DNA of 64,000 nt from JAEXOD01 sp963667875 (GCA_963667875.2 CAXXGC010000002.1:620001-684000), one strand, 5' to 3'; numbered from the stretch's first letter, positions 48,857 through 58,755 are shown. Notes: generated from the sequence alone by a model not told the origin. Numbers and translations are program-made.

Positions 48857-50187
48857 CTAAGCGTACTACTTATCGGTTGCTAAAACAGCTATAAAATATT
48901 ATGTAGCAATAAGATACAGAATTTAGTAAGTTTGCGCACTCACTAAATTCGAGAAAACGGGGAATGCAACCAGAAAAAAGGCGAAAAATGCGTTGTATTT
49001 ATTGTAATAGTTTGAGTACAAAAAAGAACGGTCGTAGGGAAATTGTACCAATAAACTTCCATAGAAAAACGGTACGCAAGGTAAAACGGTACAAGTGCAA
49101 TGAATGTGGGAAAACATTCAGCAAAAGAGATGAAAAAAAACAAAGATATAGTTTTCAGGTAAAAATCGAAATAGCCCGAATGCATTTTGAAGAACGAATG
49201 AGTTGTCGAGTGATTTCAAAACGGATCAGAGAAAAATTCTCTATAAATACTACTCCAAGTAAAGTATGTGAAATTGTAAATGAAATAGCCGAACAGGCGA
49301 AATCAAGTTTGGGAATAAAATCAGATTTTTCACCAAGTTGGGAAGGAAACTTAACGATAGATGATAAATATATAAGCATACATGGTAAGAAATGTTTAAC
49401 TTTAGTAGCCATTGATAGCAGTGGAGATGTTGTCCATTACGAATTAATTTGGGGAGAAGCCGGACAAAACAAATATGATGACTTTTTCTTATTTATAAAA
49501 GAAGTTCTAAAGTATCCGGCAAAATCAATAACCACTGATCTTGATATAATGCTTATAAAATCAGTAGCAAAAGTATATGGTGAAAAAGTATTGTACCAAA
49601 AATGTATTAAACATGCATTAGCTGCTGTGGAAGTAATAATAGAATATAGGCCTGTAATTAGGGAATATTTTAAGCAAAAAAAAGCATTAGGTGATTTAGT
49701 TCAGCAGAATAAAGAATTAATAGAATCATACACGGAGAAAAAAAAGACCCGTGATATAGTTAAAAGCTTGTTTTATTCTACAAATTCAAAGGACAGCGAA
49801 TTAATTATGTTAAATATAAAGGAGGGGTATGGGCAAAAGTATCCTAAGTTAATAGAATTTATTGACAGGCATATTAAAAACTTATTAACTCATCAAAAAG
49901 ATAGCACGATACAAAAAACAAATAATAGAGCTGAAAATCTAAACAAACAGATTGAAAGAAGATTAAAAACCATTGAAGGCTTCCAGACAGCCAACACAGC
50001 TTTTAATTATTTAATTTTGTATATTAATTATATAAGATTTAGAGCATATACTGATTGTAGAGGTAATAGAAGGAAGTGCAATGGATTATCTCCTTTAGAA
50101 CTTTGTTCGGTAAAATTGAAATCCAATGATTGGTTAAAAAATTCTTTAATTTTACCCAAAAAAGCAACCGATAACTAGTACGCTACC
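48857..50187 (+). mobile_element. 1331-bp insertion sequence with 25-bp inverted repeats and 8-bp target duplication
   Basis: The left end reads CTAAGCGTACTACTTATCGG; the right end, on the other strand, GGTAGCGTACTAGTTATCGG. Both continue with TTGCT and match at 21 of 25 positions. GATTAAAT is duplicated at 48849-48856 and 50188-50195. Joining the flanks at one GATTAAAT restores the T9SS gene exactly. It holds one transposase gene of the mutator/IS256-like or ISH6-like type, judged by the CxxH motif and the 8-bp duplication; family placement is tentative. Confidence 0.93.
48964..50178 (+). CDS. DDE transposase with zinc-ribbon N-terminus
   Basis: A 404-residue transposase. Residues 11-48 form a CxxC...CxxC zinc ribbon (CIYC, CNEC), followed by a helix-turn-helix (MSCRVISKRIREKFSINTTP). 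The catalytic domain shows Asp in NLTIDDKYISIHG (133/134), Asp in SITTDLDIM (192/194), the C-x2-H pair QKCIKH (214/217) typical of mutator/IS256-type enzymes, and Glu324 in NNRAENLNKQIERR. All catalytic residues are present and the frame is intact, so the element may be active. Its stop lies 9 bp inside the right end of the element. Confidence 0.9.
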   Translation: MQPEKRRKMRCIYCNSLSTKKNGRREIVPINFHRKTVRKVKRYKCNECGKTFSKRDEKKQRYSFQVKIEIARMHFEERMSCRVISKRIREKFSINTTPSKVCEIVNEIAEQAKSSLGIKSDFSPSWEGNLTIDDKYISIHGKKCLTLVAIDSSGDVVHYELIWGEAGQNKYDDFFLFIKEVLKYPAKSITTDLDIMLIKSVAKVYGEKVLYQKCIKHALAAVEVIIEYRPVIREYFKQKKALGDLVQQNKELIESYTEKKKTRDIVKSLFYSTNSKDSELIMLNIKEGYGQKYPKLIEFIDRHIKNLLTHQKDSTIQKTNNRAENLNKQIERRLKTIEGFQTANTAFNYLILYINYIRFRAYTDCRGNRRKCNGLSPLELCSVKLKSNDWLKNSLILPKKATDN

Positions 50188-50195
50188 GATTAAAT

Positions 50196-53098
50196 GGATT
50201 AGGATAATTGGAATATAATTTGTATTCTAAAGGATTTGTTATATTACTGGATCCATCTTTATTAAATGATTTATCATTATTAAGTCTTAATAAAGTTGAA
50301 AGCGGTTTTAATATTTTACTTTTGGGGAACTCCAACATTAGTTCGCAAAAAATTTCTCGTGCTTTTGGAATATTTTTCCCCTTATAAAAATAATAAATTG
50401 TCAGTGCAGAAAGAGCAAATTCTTTATTATTGTTTGTGATGTTTGGATTAGCAAGAATATTGTTCACCACATCGGGCGTGTTTTGTCCTTTTAAATCAGA
50501 AAGATAAATTGCTGCTGTTTGTGCGAATTTCGAATTGCCGTTTAAACTATTGTTGTAAAAATTTAATAAACCTTCGTTATCATCAAAGCTGGATTGTTTA
50601 AGTAAATTAAGAGCAAAATAACATTGATTTGAATCAATATTTTCACGTATTATTTGCTTTAATAAATTTTTAGCCTTTGGATATTTTTTTATGGAAACAA
50701 GATTTCGGCAATACATTAATTTCCAATCAAGCGGCCATTCCGGATTGTAATTGTCTATTCCCTTTTCATCTTGAAACTCAGAATTGCCTGTAGACAATTT
50801 CATATTCGAATTATAAATTGTCTCTTCGGGTGAACCAACAAGATTTAATGATTTAGAAGGAGCCGAAGTTAAATAAGGTATATAATCTATTGAACTAGTT
50901 GCATCTGAGATAAAAAACCAATTCGCATAATTTGGCAAATCGGGTGAAGGTACACCCCAATAATTGTTTTCGGCCAAAATTGTACTATAATTTAAGGATT
51001 GAAGATGGGAGCTTACATTTGGGTCATTGGCAAAGACATTATTACCACCCTGCATTGTACAAGTATTTCTGCCTAAAAACACATAACTTAAATCATACGC
51101 CAATATAGTCTCATAGTTTCCTAAAAAATAATTATTACCATAATCTTCCCCAATACCTAAATAAGCATTGCCTGACCAACAAAACAAAGCATTCCCATTA
51201 TCAAAAAAACTACTGTTAAAAATGATTGGATTCCCTCCCCCACTCATTACGCCAAACTCATTCCTATTAAAAGTGCAATTGTTTATTTGAACTTCATCAA
51301 TAGCCGTATTACATGTAGCAATACCCGAAATACAATCATTGAATACCGAATTATTAACTGTACATTCCGCATCATCACAAAGTATCCCATTTTCGGCATA
51401 ATTGACATTTATATAATTTATATTTGCGGTTGAACCGAAGTTTAGATTTATTCCTTCCCAATCACCCCGGTTTGGATTAGATTTTGAACAAGTAAAAACA
51501 ACCGGGTTTTGACTAGCACCTAAAATATTAACAGTACCATTTACAATTAAAGAACATCCTTCTTTAAATATTATTTCAACACCTGCATTAATTGTTAACA
51601 CTGCTCCTGAGTTAACTGTAATGCTGTTATCAAAATACCATTTCCCTTCAGTTAGGGTAGTGTTAATATTCACCGTGTAATCATTTAACTTAATATTGAC
51701 TAATACATTACTACCCCGATTTTCTTATGTTACTAACTGTAAAACCTGTTACATTTGATTGTGAATAATCCAGAGTTTCATTATTACTAATCAAATTGCT
51801 ATTTGGATTACTTCTAAAGCTAAATTCTTGATTATAACCAGGGGTGTAAAACACTGATCCATCACCTTTGTCTGTGCCAAAATATGGCCCGGCAATTTCA
51901 TTTTGACCCTCAACTAATCTAATCTCCAGCTTATCTCTGCCTGTCAAAGAATTTTCAGTTCCTTCATTAACAACATTATCATTCGTTACAGTCCAATTGG
52001 TTTTGCCATGTGCACATTCAATATCTATTGGCATTGTTTTCCAATTTTCAAATGTGTCAAGAAATCCTATACTATCAGTTGGAGTATGCCATATTAATAT
52101 GCCTCCAACATCCACATTGGCAAATGGATAATTACAATAAAATTTATTATTTATTTGGTCAAAATCATGATAAGATAAATAAAATCTCTGCGTTTTATAT
52201 GCATTATTGGTCGCTAGGGGTTCATACATATATACTTTTTGTTTTTTTGAAATTCTTCTAAAATAAAATTTGAGTTATTAGAGGTAATTGGAGTCGGAAC
52301 AATCCATTCCTCATTTATACGTAAAAACGGACTGTATGGCGAAGGATGCCCATTAAAACCTAAGCAACTCATAACATCAAAACCACCTAAACCATAATGA
52401 TTATATGCCATTGAACAATCGTGATCCATATCCGGGAAATCAAATTCGCCATGTCCAAACTCATGTAAAAAAACAGAAGCAAAATAATTTTCACCACTTG
52501 CTCTACTTTGTCTGTTTACGATAATTTTTATTTGATTCCCATCTCTATCATAATCATTTGTTAAAAACTCTATCTCTCCCGTTATGCCACCACTTTTGGG
52601 ACCAATAGAAATAAAATGAATCGGAACAATATAATCACCATCAAAATCGTAATTGATAAAATTAAATAAGCTGTCAGCGTGCTGCAAAACAGCAATTATG
52701 TTACGATAATCATGCACATGTCCTTCCGGTTCACTTGCCGTGCCAACTCCGCTATTAAATAATGGCAAATAATATCTTGGCATTCTAAAGGCTTTATTCG
52801 CAGTATCTATTAATAAGGTAATATCTAATTTATATTTATTAAAGGTTGATGCTGTAATATATTCCTCATCATAAGTCAACCAATTATTCACCCAACTCGG
52901 AAGAGTTGAATTTGCATTTGAATCAACCGCAATAATTACTATCTCCCTTATCTCTTCCGGCAACCCGCCGGTTCTATAAATTCTTTGCGCATGAATTTGA
53001 GTTTGGGTAACAACATCATTAAATAATTCATTTTGTCCAAAAACATGTTGCGCATGAATCGCCAACATAAAAGTAATCAGTAAAATGCTCTTTCTCAT
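50196..53098 (-). pseudogene. T9SS M6-like metallopeptidase / beta-helix protein, two frameshifts and IS insertion
   Basis: A large secreted protein in pieces. After a signal peptide (MRKSILLITFMLAIHAQHVFG) comes a zinc peptidase domain with HEFGHGEFDFPDMDHD (His212-His216) as in immune-inhibitor-A (M6) peptidases. The frame changes at a seven-T run 52242-52248 (one base short: FQKKQKVYMYEPLATNN is restored). It changes again at CCCC 51714-51717 (one base extra: RKSGSNVLVNIKLNDYTVN is restored). The third part has a right-handed beta-helix (TINAGVEIIFKEGCSLIVNG) and helical TPR-like repeats. It ends in YSNYPNPFNR where the insertion sequence begins; the sorting domain continues at 48628-48848. 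The insertion is certain; the frameshifts may be real or assembly errors. Confidence 0.88.
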
Positions 53099-53124
53099 TT
53101 TCTCTCCTGAAGTTAAAATTATTA

Positions 53125-54342
53125 TTATTTGGCAAATATCATCTTTTTTACAGTATAATTATTATTATGTATCAATTGATAATAATAAACTCCGCTTACC
53201 AAATTATATTTTAGTGTGTCAAACTGAATTTTATATTCTCCTTTATTTTTGTATTCATTAATTAATTCTGTTATTTTTCTACCAATAACATCATAAATAA
53301 CAAGTTTAACATTGCCGTTTTCTTTTATTGTATATTTTATTGTTGTACTTGGGTTAAACGGATTAGGATAGTTTTGTTCTAATGTAAAATTTTTTATTAC
53401 TGGGGTTTCTTTTTTGTCTACTACGGTAACAGTATCACCATTTTCATCAATTAATAAATAAGATATAAAAATACTGGTTGTATTGCTGCTATCGGGATGT
53501 AAAGGAGCATTTCTGTTTGAAGAAAAAACCATTATTTTCCCATCTTCGGATATCCACGGAGAATATTCTCCTCCTCTTTTGGGAACTGACCCTGCATATT
53601 CTATTTGTGAATTTATATTCAAATAATACACATTCCCCCAATAATTTTTTGTCAAATCCCAATAAGTAACGCACAGGTCAATTGCCCATTCAGTTTCATA
53701 CCTTCTTTTACCAAAATACATCTTTTTTTTATCTTTTGTTAAGCTAAGTCCATACATCTCTGCCCCCCCTATTTCATGATACCAGAAGCTGTCCAATTTA
53801 ACCCATTTCCCCGAAATATTATTTAAATAAAAAAGATTTGGCAAATTTAGCACTCCTCTAATTGCGTAAATAGTATCTCTGCTCACTTCGTAAATATATT
53901 TTTCCAAAAAATTAGAGTTTATTTCTGGTCCCATATTTATGGCAGGAGACCAGTCGTTAGTGGTATCATTCCAATCGGAATACCACAAATCCCAACCTCC
54001 ATAACCACCCCAACCGGAAAAATACAGCCTTTTTCCGTCTTGGCTTATTGAACAATTTCTTGTTGCGGTTCCACCGGGATTAATATTTAAATTTAACTTT
54101 ACCGGTTCTTTCCACTTGCCGTTAATTTGAACTGAACGATATATCCCAGCACCCATTCCTAAATAAATCGTATCCATGTTTGTTGTTAATGAGGGATATT
54201 CATGCCAAGAAAAAGGTTTACTAAAAACAGGATCCAAAAGTACCGGTTCGCTCCATACTTCCGGTGCAATAGGCCAATCTTGCGGCAATATTTGTATAGT
54301 AAACAAAAACAAACAAACACTTAATAAATAAAACTTTTTCAT
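53125..54342 (-). CDS. T9SS-sorted WD40/PD40-like secreted protein, intact paralog
   Basis: A 405-residue protein with signal peptide (MKKFYLLSVCLFLFTIQILP) and a C-terminal T9SS sorting domain (LEQNYPNPFNPSTTIKYTI ... KKMIFAK). Middle segments of PD40-like type are RLYFSGWGGYGGWDLWYSDW, KKMYFGKRR and GKIMVFSSNRNAPL. These suggest a beta-propeller that binds a surface or cell-envelope ligand; no catalytic residues are visible. It is the intact version of the frameshifted gene at 158-1365 and follows the broken M6-like gene's start by 26 bp. Confidence 0.85.
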   Translation of the reverse strand: MKKFYLLSVCLFLFTIQILPQDWPIAPEVWSEPVLLDPVFSKPFSWHEYPSLTTNMDTIYLGMGAGIYRSVQINGKWKEPVKLNLNINPGGTATRNCSISQDGKRLYFSGWGGYGGWDLWYSDWNDTTNDWSPAINMGPEINSNFLEKYIYEVSRDTIYAIRGVLNLPNLFYLNNISGKWVKLDSFWYHEIGGAEMYGLSLTKDKKKMYFGKRRYETEWAIDLCVTYWDLTKNYWGNVYYLNINSQIEYAGSVPKRGGEYSPWISEDGKIMVFSSNRNAPLHPDSSNTTSIFISYLLIDENGDTVTVVDKKETPVIKNFTLEQNYPNPFNPSTTIKYTIKENGNVKLVIYDVIGRKITELINEYKNKGEYKIQFDTLKYNLVSGVYYYQLIHNNNYTVKKMIFAK

Positions 54343-54446
54343 CTTAATCCAAATATTATTAAATTAATATAACTTAAAATACAAAAATTTCTTTTTCATT
54401 CCGCACCACCAATAATAAATCATTTGTTTTTCTTTACGCCAAATAA

Positions 54447-55067
54447 TTATTTAATTGTATAATTGTTTATATATTTTGCGCATATAATAACCGCCTCTTT
54501 TACAAGGCTGCCAAATTGGTTTGGTTTTGGATTGGTATTAGGGACTCTTTCTCTGCCGTCTCTGTAATATAAACCCGCGGAGTACAAAGTTCCAAGTATT
54601 TCCGGCTTATCTTTTATGCCGCAATTATCTTTTTCCCATCTGTTTATCATTAGTTTAATATACCCCGCCGCATATAAAATATTCAGAGAATCATTTTGCA
54701 GTCTTGAAATTAATTGTTCAAATGTTTTACTTAAAGGCAGGTATTGTCTTTGTAATTTTTTTTCAATAAAATATGCGGTTTTAATTTTAACCTGACAAAA
54801 ACCGATTGAACTATTTAATCCCGCATCCGCCAAAATAATATCCATGGCATCATCTTCCCAGTCGTAATTTAACGTCCTTTCCGTATAAATAATAGCGGCT
54901 AAATAATTTGGATTAATATCGGTTAATTTTGCGGCGGATAATATTAGAGGATAGTTGACCCTAATTTTGGTCAAAGTTATTTCCGGTGATTCCGCGTAAA
55001 TCATTAAACAATCAAAACAAAAACACAAGTTTATTATTTTATTTAAATATTTTAACATAACTATCAA
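54447..55067 (-). CDS. Lytic-transglycosylase-like (SLT/GH23) protein
   Basis: A 206-residue protein with a hydrophobic N-terminus that probably acts as signal or anchor. The lysozyme-like core has the catalytic Glu in IYTERTLNYDW (about residue 63), SSIGFCQVKIKTA and AAGYIKLMINRW. GTLYSAGLY follows, corresponding to the SLT motifs ES, GLMQ, and AAYNAG. These enzymes cleave peptidoglycan non-hydrolytically. GFCQV in place of GLMQ is uncommon. It lies between the intact T9SS paralog and the upstream sequence that is shared with 1434-1715, so it interrupts an otherwise duplicated segment. Confidence 0.78.
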   Translation of the reverse strand: MIVMLKYLNKIINLCFCFDCLMIYAESPEITLTKIRVNYPLILSAAKLTDINPNYLAAIIYTERTLNYDWEDDAMDIILADAGLNSSIGFCQVKIKTAYFIEKKLQRQYLPLSKTFEQLISRLQNDSLNILYAAGYIKLMINRWEKDNCGIKDKPEILGTLYSAGLYYRDGRERVPNTNPKPNQFGSLVKEAVIICAKYINNYTIK

Positions 55068-55594
55068 ATTTTATTTCCGCTTAAATTTAATATATCAAGT
55101 TATAAACACAGGACCAATTTGTATTAAGGGGAGAGGAAAATCCGCAAAATGTTTTATTTTAACCATGTCACCAACTCCCTGTAAATCCTTGTTGCAAAAA
55201 TCAATTTGTTAATTTATAATTTTAAACTTGAAAAAGTGCTTCAAACATAAAAAAACAAATCCAATTAATATTTTACCTGCCTTAGGAAAACCAATCCAAA
55301 AACCATCCTATTATTCCCAAAGTACCGGTATTTATTTCATGAAGATATTTCTCATGTGTAACAAATCAAAGCGTAATTTTAAATGCAAGTAAAATTTTAA
55401 ATACTGGCCAAATATTTGATTATTAAGGTTCATTTATTAACCTTAAGACCTAATTTATAACATTTTTTTTGATAATTTTTATATAAAATTTAAATAAATA
55501 CGGTGTTTAGTTATTATTAATGTCATTTATAATAACGCATAAAAACATTACAATAATATTACTTGGGTTAAACTTAAGATATAAGCCGGGTTTA
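55068..55594. other. Intergenic region with segment shared with 1434-1715
   Basis: Positions about 55149-55420 are similar to about 1434-1715, beginning TTTTAACCATGTCACCAACT. No gene was seen. The remainder is AT-rich spacer. Confidence 0.6.
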
Positions 55595-55990
55595 TTAAAT
55601 AAATAAACCCGGATAAGAATGAGATTCAACTCTGCGTTCGTCTTCCAGAGTTCCTTTGCATTTTGAGCATTTTTTGACGTAAAAAACTTCCGGATAATCA
55701 ACCGAACCAACTTTAATTAGATTTACGATTGACTGGCAGTTTTCACATTGCACAACATGATGTGTGTTTGCTTTTTTTCTGCATGCAGGGCATAACAATC
55801 CAATTTCACCAATTATTTCTCTTGGTTCAAACTCGAATACAAAATTACATTTTGAATTATTACAGCGTGCAAATTTTTTATTTGTTGTAGATTTTAAGAT
55901 TATATATACCTCTTTAATTTTTTGTTTGTAAAATAATTCACTATTTTTAAATATCCTATGCAAAAAAAAATAACTTATGTAAATTTGCAC
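55595..55990 (-). CDS. Zinc-ribbon protein of unknown function
   Basis: A 131-residue frame. The C-terminal 95 residues carry four pairs of cysteines (CNNSKC, CPAC, CENC, CSKC), as in proteins with two zinc ribbons. The first 30-35 residues are hydrophobic and less convincing, so the true start may be further in. It is read divergently from the phosphomannomutase gene, 38 bp apart. No partner or function can be read from context. Confidence 0.65.
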   Translation of the reverse strand: MQIYISYFFLHRIFKNSELFYKQKIKEVYIILKSTTNKKFARCNNSKCNFVFEFEPREIIGEIGLLCPACRKKANTHHVVQCENCQSIVNLIKVGSVDYPEVFYVKKCSKCKGTLEDERRVESHSYPGLFI

Positions 55991-56028
55991 TATAAATTTG
56001 AAAATTATTTAAATAATGGAGATATAAA

Positions 56029-57375
56029 ATGGATAAAATACCCGGATTTAAAGCTTACGACATTCGCGGTAAGGTTCCCGGTGAATTAAACGCGGATCTT
56101 GCATATAAAATCGGCAGGGCAATTCCTAAATATATGGAAGTAAAAACTGCCGTAATTGGTCGAGATGTTCGCAAATCTTCACCCGAATTAGCAGAAGCAT
56201 TAACAAAAGGTTTTACCGATTGTGGTGTTAATGTTTACGATTTAGGTTTGTGCGGCACCGAAATGATTTATTTTGGCACTCCTCATTTGGATGCAGATTG
56301 TGGTGTTATGATTACCGCAAGCCATAATCCACCCGAATATAACGGATTAAAGTTTGTAAAAAAAGGTTCCGTACCAATGGGTTACGAAAGTGGTTTAGCC
56401 GAAATTGAAAAAATGATATTAAATAATGATTTATGCGAAGTTAAAGAAACAAAGGGAACTGTTACTACTATAGATATTATGAAGGTATTTATTGAAAGAG
56501 TTAACACTTTTTACGATAAAAATTTAATAAAACCTTTAAAAGTTGTTGTTAATGCCGGAAACGGCTGTGTTGGTCCTGCTTTGGACGCACTTGAACCATT
56601 TTTACCTATAGAGATGATAAAAGTTTTTCCTGAACCCGATTCTAATTTCCCAAATGGTGTTCCAAATCCTTTATTGCCCGAAAACAGACAGCCCACAATT
56701 GATGCTATTATGGAAAACAAAGCCGATCTTGGCGTAGCTTGGGACGGTGATTACGACAGATGTTTCTTTTTTGACGAAAAAGGCAATTTTATTGAAGGTT
56801 ATTATATAGTAGGTCTCCTTGCAAAATCTATTTTAAAATCTTACCCGGGTGAAAAAATTGTACACGATCCCCGTTTAATTTGGAATACTATTGACGAAGT
56901 GGCAAAAGCTAAAGGTATTGCAGTTGAATCCAAAAGCGGTCACGCATTTATTAAGCAAAAAATGCGTCAGGTAAATTCAATTTACGGCGGCGAAATGTCA
57001 GCACATCATTATTTCCGCGATAATTATTATTCCGATAGCGGTTTAATTCCATTTTTATTAATTTTACAATTAATGAGTGTTGAAAATAAATCGTTGTACG
57101 ATTTAGTAAACGCAATGATTACCGCTTATCCTTGTTCGGGCGAAATTAACTCGACTGTAACAAATGCGGCTGAAAAACTTGATTTAATTAAAGCTATATA
57201 TAACGATGGCATTTTAAGTGAAGTTGACGGTATAAGTGTTGAATATGATACATGGCGTTTTAACGTTAGAACAAGCAACACCGAACCTTTAATCCGCTTG
57301 AATGTTGAATCAAAAGCCGATGAAAAATTGATGTTAGCAAAAACAGAAGAATTATTAAAACTTATTCGTAGTTAA
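56029..57375 (+). CDS. Phosphomannomutase / phosphoglucomutase
   Basis: This enzyme interconverts mannose- or glucose-6-phosphate and the 1-phosphate for nucleotide sugars in polysaccharide and lipopolysaccharide synthesis. All four alpha-D-phosphohexomutase motifs are seen: the phosphoserine loop TASHNPPEYNGLK (about 95-107), the metal loop DGDYDRCFFF (about 239-248), the sugar-binding GGEMSAHHYFRD (about 322-333) and the phosphate-binding RTSNTEPLIRLN (about 411-422). The length of 448 residues is typical of the ManB/AlgC-like group. A Shine-Dalgarno-like GGAGAT precedes the ATG. Confidence 0.94.
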   Translation: MDKIPGFKAYDIRGKVPGELNADLAYKIGRAIPKYMEVKTAVIGRDVRKSSPELAEALTKGFTDCGVNVYDLGLCGTEMIYFGTPHLDADCGVMITASHNPPEYNGLKFVKKGSVPMGYESGLAEIEKMILNNDLCEVKETKGTVTTIDIMKVFIERVNTFYDKNLIKPLKVVVNAGNGCVGPALDALEPFLPIEMIKVFPEPDSNFPNGVPNPLLPENRQPTIDAIMENKADLGVAWDGDYDRCFFFDEKGNFIEGYYIVGLLAKSILKSYPGEKIVHDPRLIWNTIDEVAKAKGIAVESKSGHAFIKQKMRQVNSIYGGEMSAHHYFRDNYYSDSGLIPFLLILQLMSVENKSLYDLVNAMITAYPCSGEINSTVTNAAEKLDLIKAIYNDGILSEVDGISVEYDTWRFNVRTSNTEPLIRLNVESKADEKLMLAKTEELLKLIRS

Positions 57376-57431
57376 TGAAACTTTATTAATTGATATACGT
57401 CTAATAAAAAAAGATAAATTTAGGAGATATT

Positions 57432-57650
57432 ATGGCTGCCGGAAACGAAAAAACAATTGATGTTGATAAATTGTTAAAAAACAAATTAAAATCATTAAGC
57501 GTATCCGATCTTGAAAGCGGTATTGCAAAAGTTGTTACCGATTTGGTTGGTGAAGATTATAAATGCACTATTGGCGAAGTTAAATATACTTTATTCAGCG
57601 GTGCTGATTTTCATGTAAAAATTGAATTGACTTATAATCCTCAGGAATAG
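57432..57650 (+). CDS. Small conserved-looking protein of unknown function
   Basis: A 72-residue soluble protein preceded by TAGGAGATATT, a good ribosome-binding site, and followed at 14 bp by a strong terminator. These support a real gene. The sequence (DLLKNKLKSLSVSDLESG-like helices, then IGEVKYTLFSGADFHVKIEL) gives helix-helix-strand-strand and matches no family I know. It lies 56 bp after the phosphomannomutase and may be co-transcribed. Confidence 0.7.
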   Translation: MAAGNEKTIDVDKLLKNKLKSLSVSDLESGIAKVVTDLVGEDYKCTIGEVKYTLFSGADFHVKIELTYNPQE

Positions 57651-57663
57651 TTATTATTTATTC

Positions 57664-57695
57664 AAAAAGGCTGCTAATTTTAGCAGCCTTTTTTG
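57664..57695 (+). terminator. Rho-independent terminator
   Basis: AAAGGCTGCTAATTTTAGCAGCCTTTTTT forms a stem of about 11 pairs followed by a T-run, ending the phosphomannomutase/small-protein unit. Confidence 0.9.
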
Positions 57696-57731
57696 TTTTA
57701 AACACAATTTTAATAATTTTATATAAGTGAC

Positions 57732-58028
57732 AGAACGCTGATAACACAGATTTTAGGGATTTACATAGAATATTTTTATAATTTAATTAAACTTGTATTA
57801 ATAACTCCCTTTCACTTTACACCCATGTTATTTTAATTGTAGAGCGAGATTTATCTCGCTTAATTAATTCCATCAAAACGAGCTGAAGCTTGTTCTACAA
57901 TTAAAAGCAAATGCAGTGTTAAGAATATATCACCTACTAGAACAAAATATCATAGAACACTAATGACGCAGCTTTTTGGAATTTACTTAATTTCTGCGCT
58001 CATCCGCGTAATCTGTGTTCCTTATTTT
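57732..58028. repeat. Nested inverted intergenic repeat with BIME-like core
   Basis: Outer arms near 57737-57762 (CTGATAACACAGATTTTAGG) and 58008-58020 (TAATCTGTGTT) enclose an inner 76-bp unit (57831-57906). That unit has ends TTTTAATTGTAGA.C and their inverse and two small hairpins, GAGCGAGATTTATCTCGCT and AGCTGAAGCT. The first is the same TTTA-loop hairpin as in the 190-bp array at 21.4-22.2 kb, here uninterrupted. No gene lies in 57651-58161. Confidence 0.6.
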
Positions 58029-58126
58029 ACTTTGTTTTCCTTTTAATTAAAAATTGAGAATTAAAAATTAAAAATTATTTTTTAGCCTTGACAATGATTC
58101 GGCGTCTTATTACTTTTACATATCAT

Positions 58127-58146
58127 TTTTGAATCATTATTCATTT
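58127..58146. promoter_or_regulatory. Predicted TetR operator, upstream copy
   Basis: TTTTGAATCATTATTCATTT matches the reverse complement of the perfect palindrome at 58771-58790 at 16 of 20 positions. It lies 15 bp before the tetR start, just after a possible TTGACA (58088-58093) and TACTTT (58111-58116) promoter with 17-bp spacing, so bound TetR would block it. Confidence 0.65.
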
Positions 58147-58161
58147 ATACGAGTTTAAGTA

Positions 58162-58755
58162 ATGCGTACTAAAGAAGGAAATAAAGATAAAGACATACTT
58201 GAAGCAGCAATAAAAGTGTTTGCCGAAACAGGTTACCACAAATCAAAAATATCTAAAATTGCCGAATTAGCAGGTGTTGCTACCGGAAGCGTTTATGTTT
58301 ATTACAAAAGCAAAGAAGAAATATTAAACCGGATATTTAATGATATTTGGGCAAATTTATACAACGAATTATTTAAATTAACTTCAAATCCGTCAATTCC
58401 GGCTACCGAAAAATTGGATTCGATGATTGATTTAATTTTAGACGTTTTTACACAAAATCCCGCTATGGCATTAGTTATTGTTAACGAACAGCAGCACGTA
58501 CAACGCACTGCGCTAACCCATTTTACCGATTATTACGAAAAATTTTTAGATCTGGCTACTGAAGTTATACAGGAAGGAATTAAAGAAGGTGTATTTAGTA
58601 AAAACATAGATTTATATGTATTTAGATTTTACATTTTTGGTGCCGTTCGTAACATTTTAAATAACTGGGCACTAAACCAAAAAGAGTTTCCATTAAATAA
58701 AATTAGACAAAGCATTAAATATTTTACAAAAAACGGAATAATCGTTCACAAGTAG
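58162..58755 (+). CDS. TetR/AcrR family transcriptional regulator
   Basis: A 197-residue repressor. The N-terminal helix-turn-helix reads AIKVFAETGYHKSKISKIAELAGVATGSVYVYYKSKEEIL in family style (quoted in two parts around residues 12-52: ETGYHKSKISKIAEL and GVATGSVYVYYKSKEE). The C-terminal ligand domain is helical. It precedes a tolC-hlyD-ABC-2 operon on the same strand, with palindromes before it and between it and tolC, so it probably represses both itself and the efflux genes until an inducing compound binds. Confidence 0.93.
   Translation: MRTKEGNKDKDILEAAIKVFAETGYHKSKISKIAELAGVATGSVYVYYKSKEEILNRIFNDIWANLYNELFKLTSNPSIPATEKLDSMIDLILDVFTQNPAMALVIVNEQQHVQRTALTHFTDYYEKFLDLATEVIQEGIKEGVFSKNIDLYVFRFYIFGAVRNILNNWALNQKEFPLNKIRQSIKYFTKNGIIVHK

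Noticed and set aside
48923..49185. Minus-strand frames within the insertion sequence
   Set aside because: They lie antisense to the zinc-ribbon part of the transposase and show no family features.
55507..55710. Second minus-strand frame near the zinc-ribbon gene
   Set aside because: It overlaps the zinc-ribbon gene out of frame and shows no domain.
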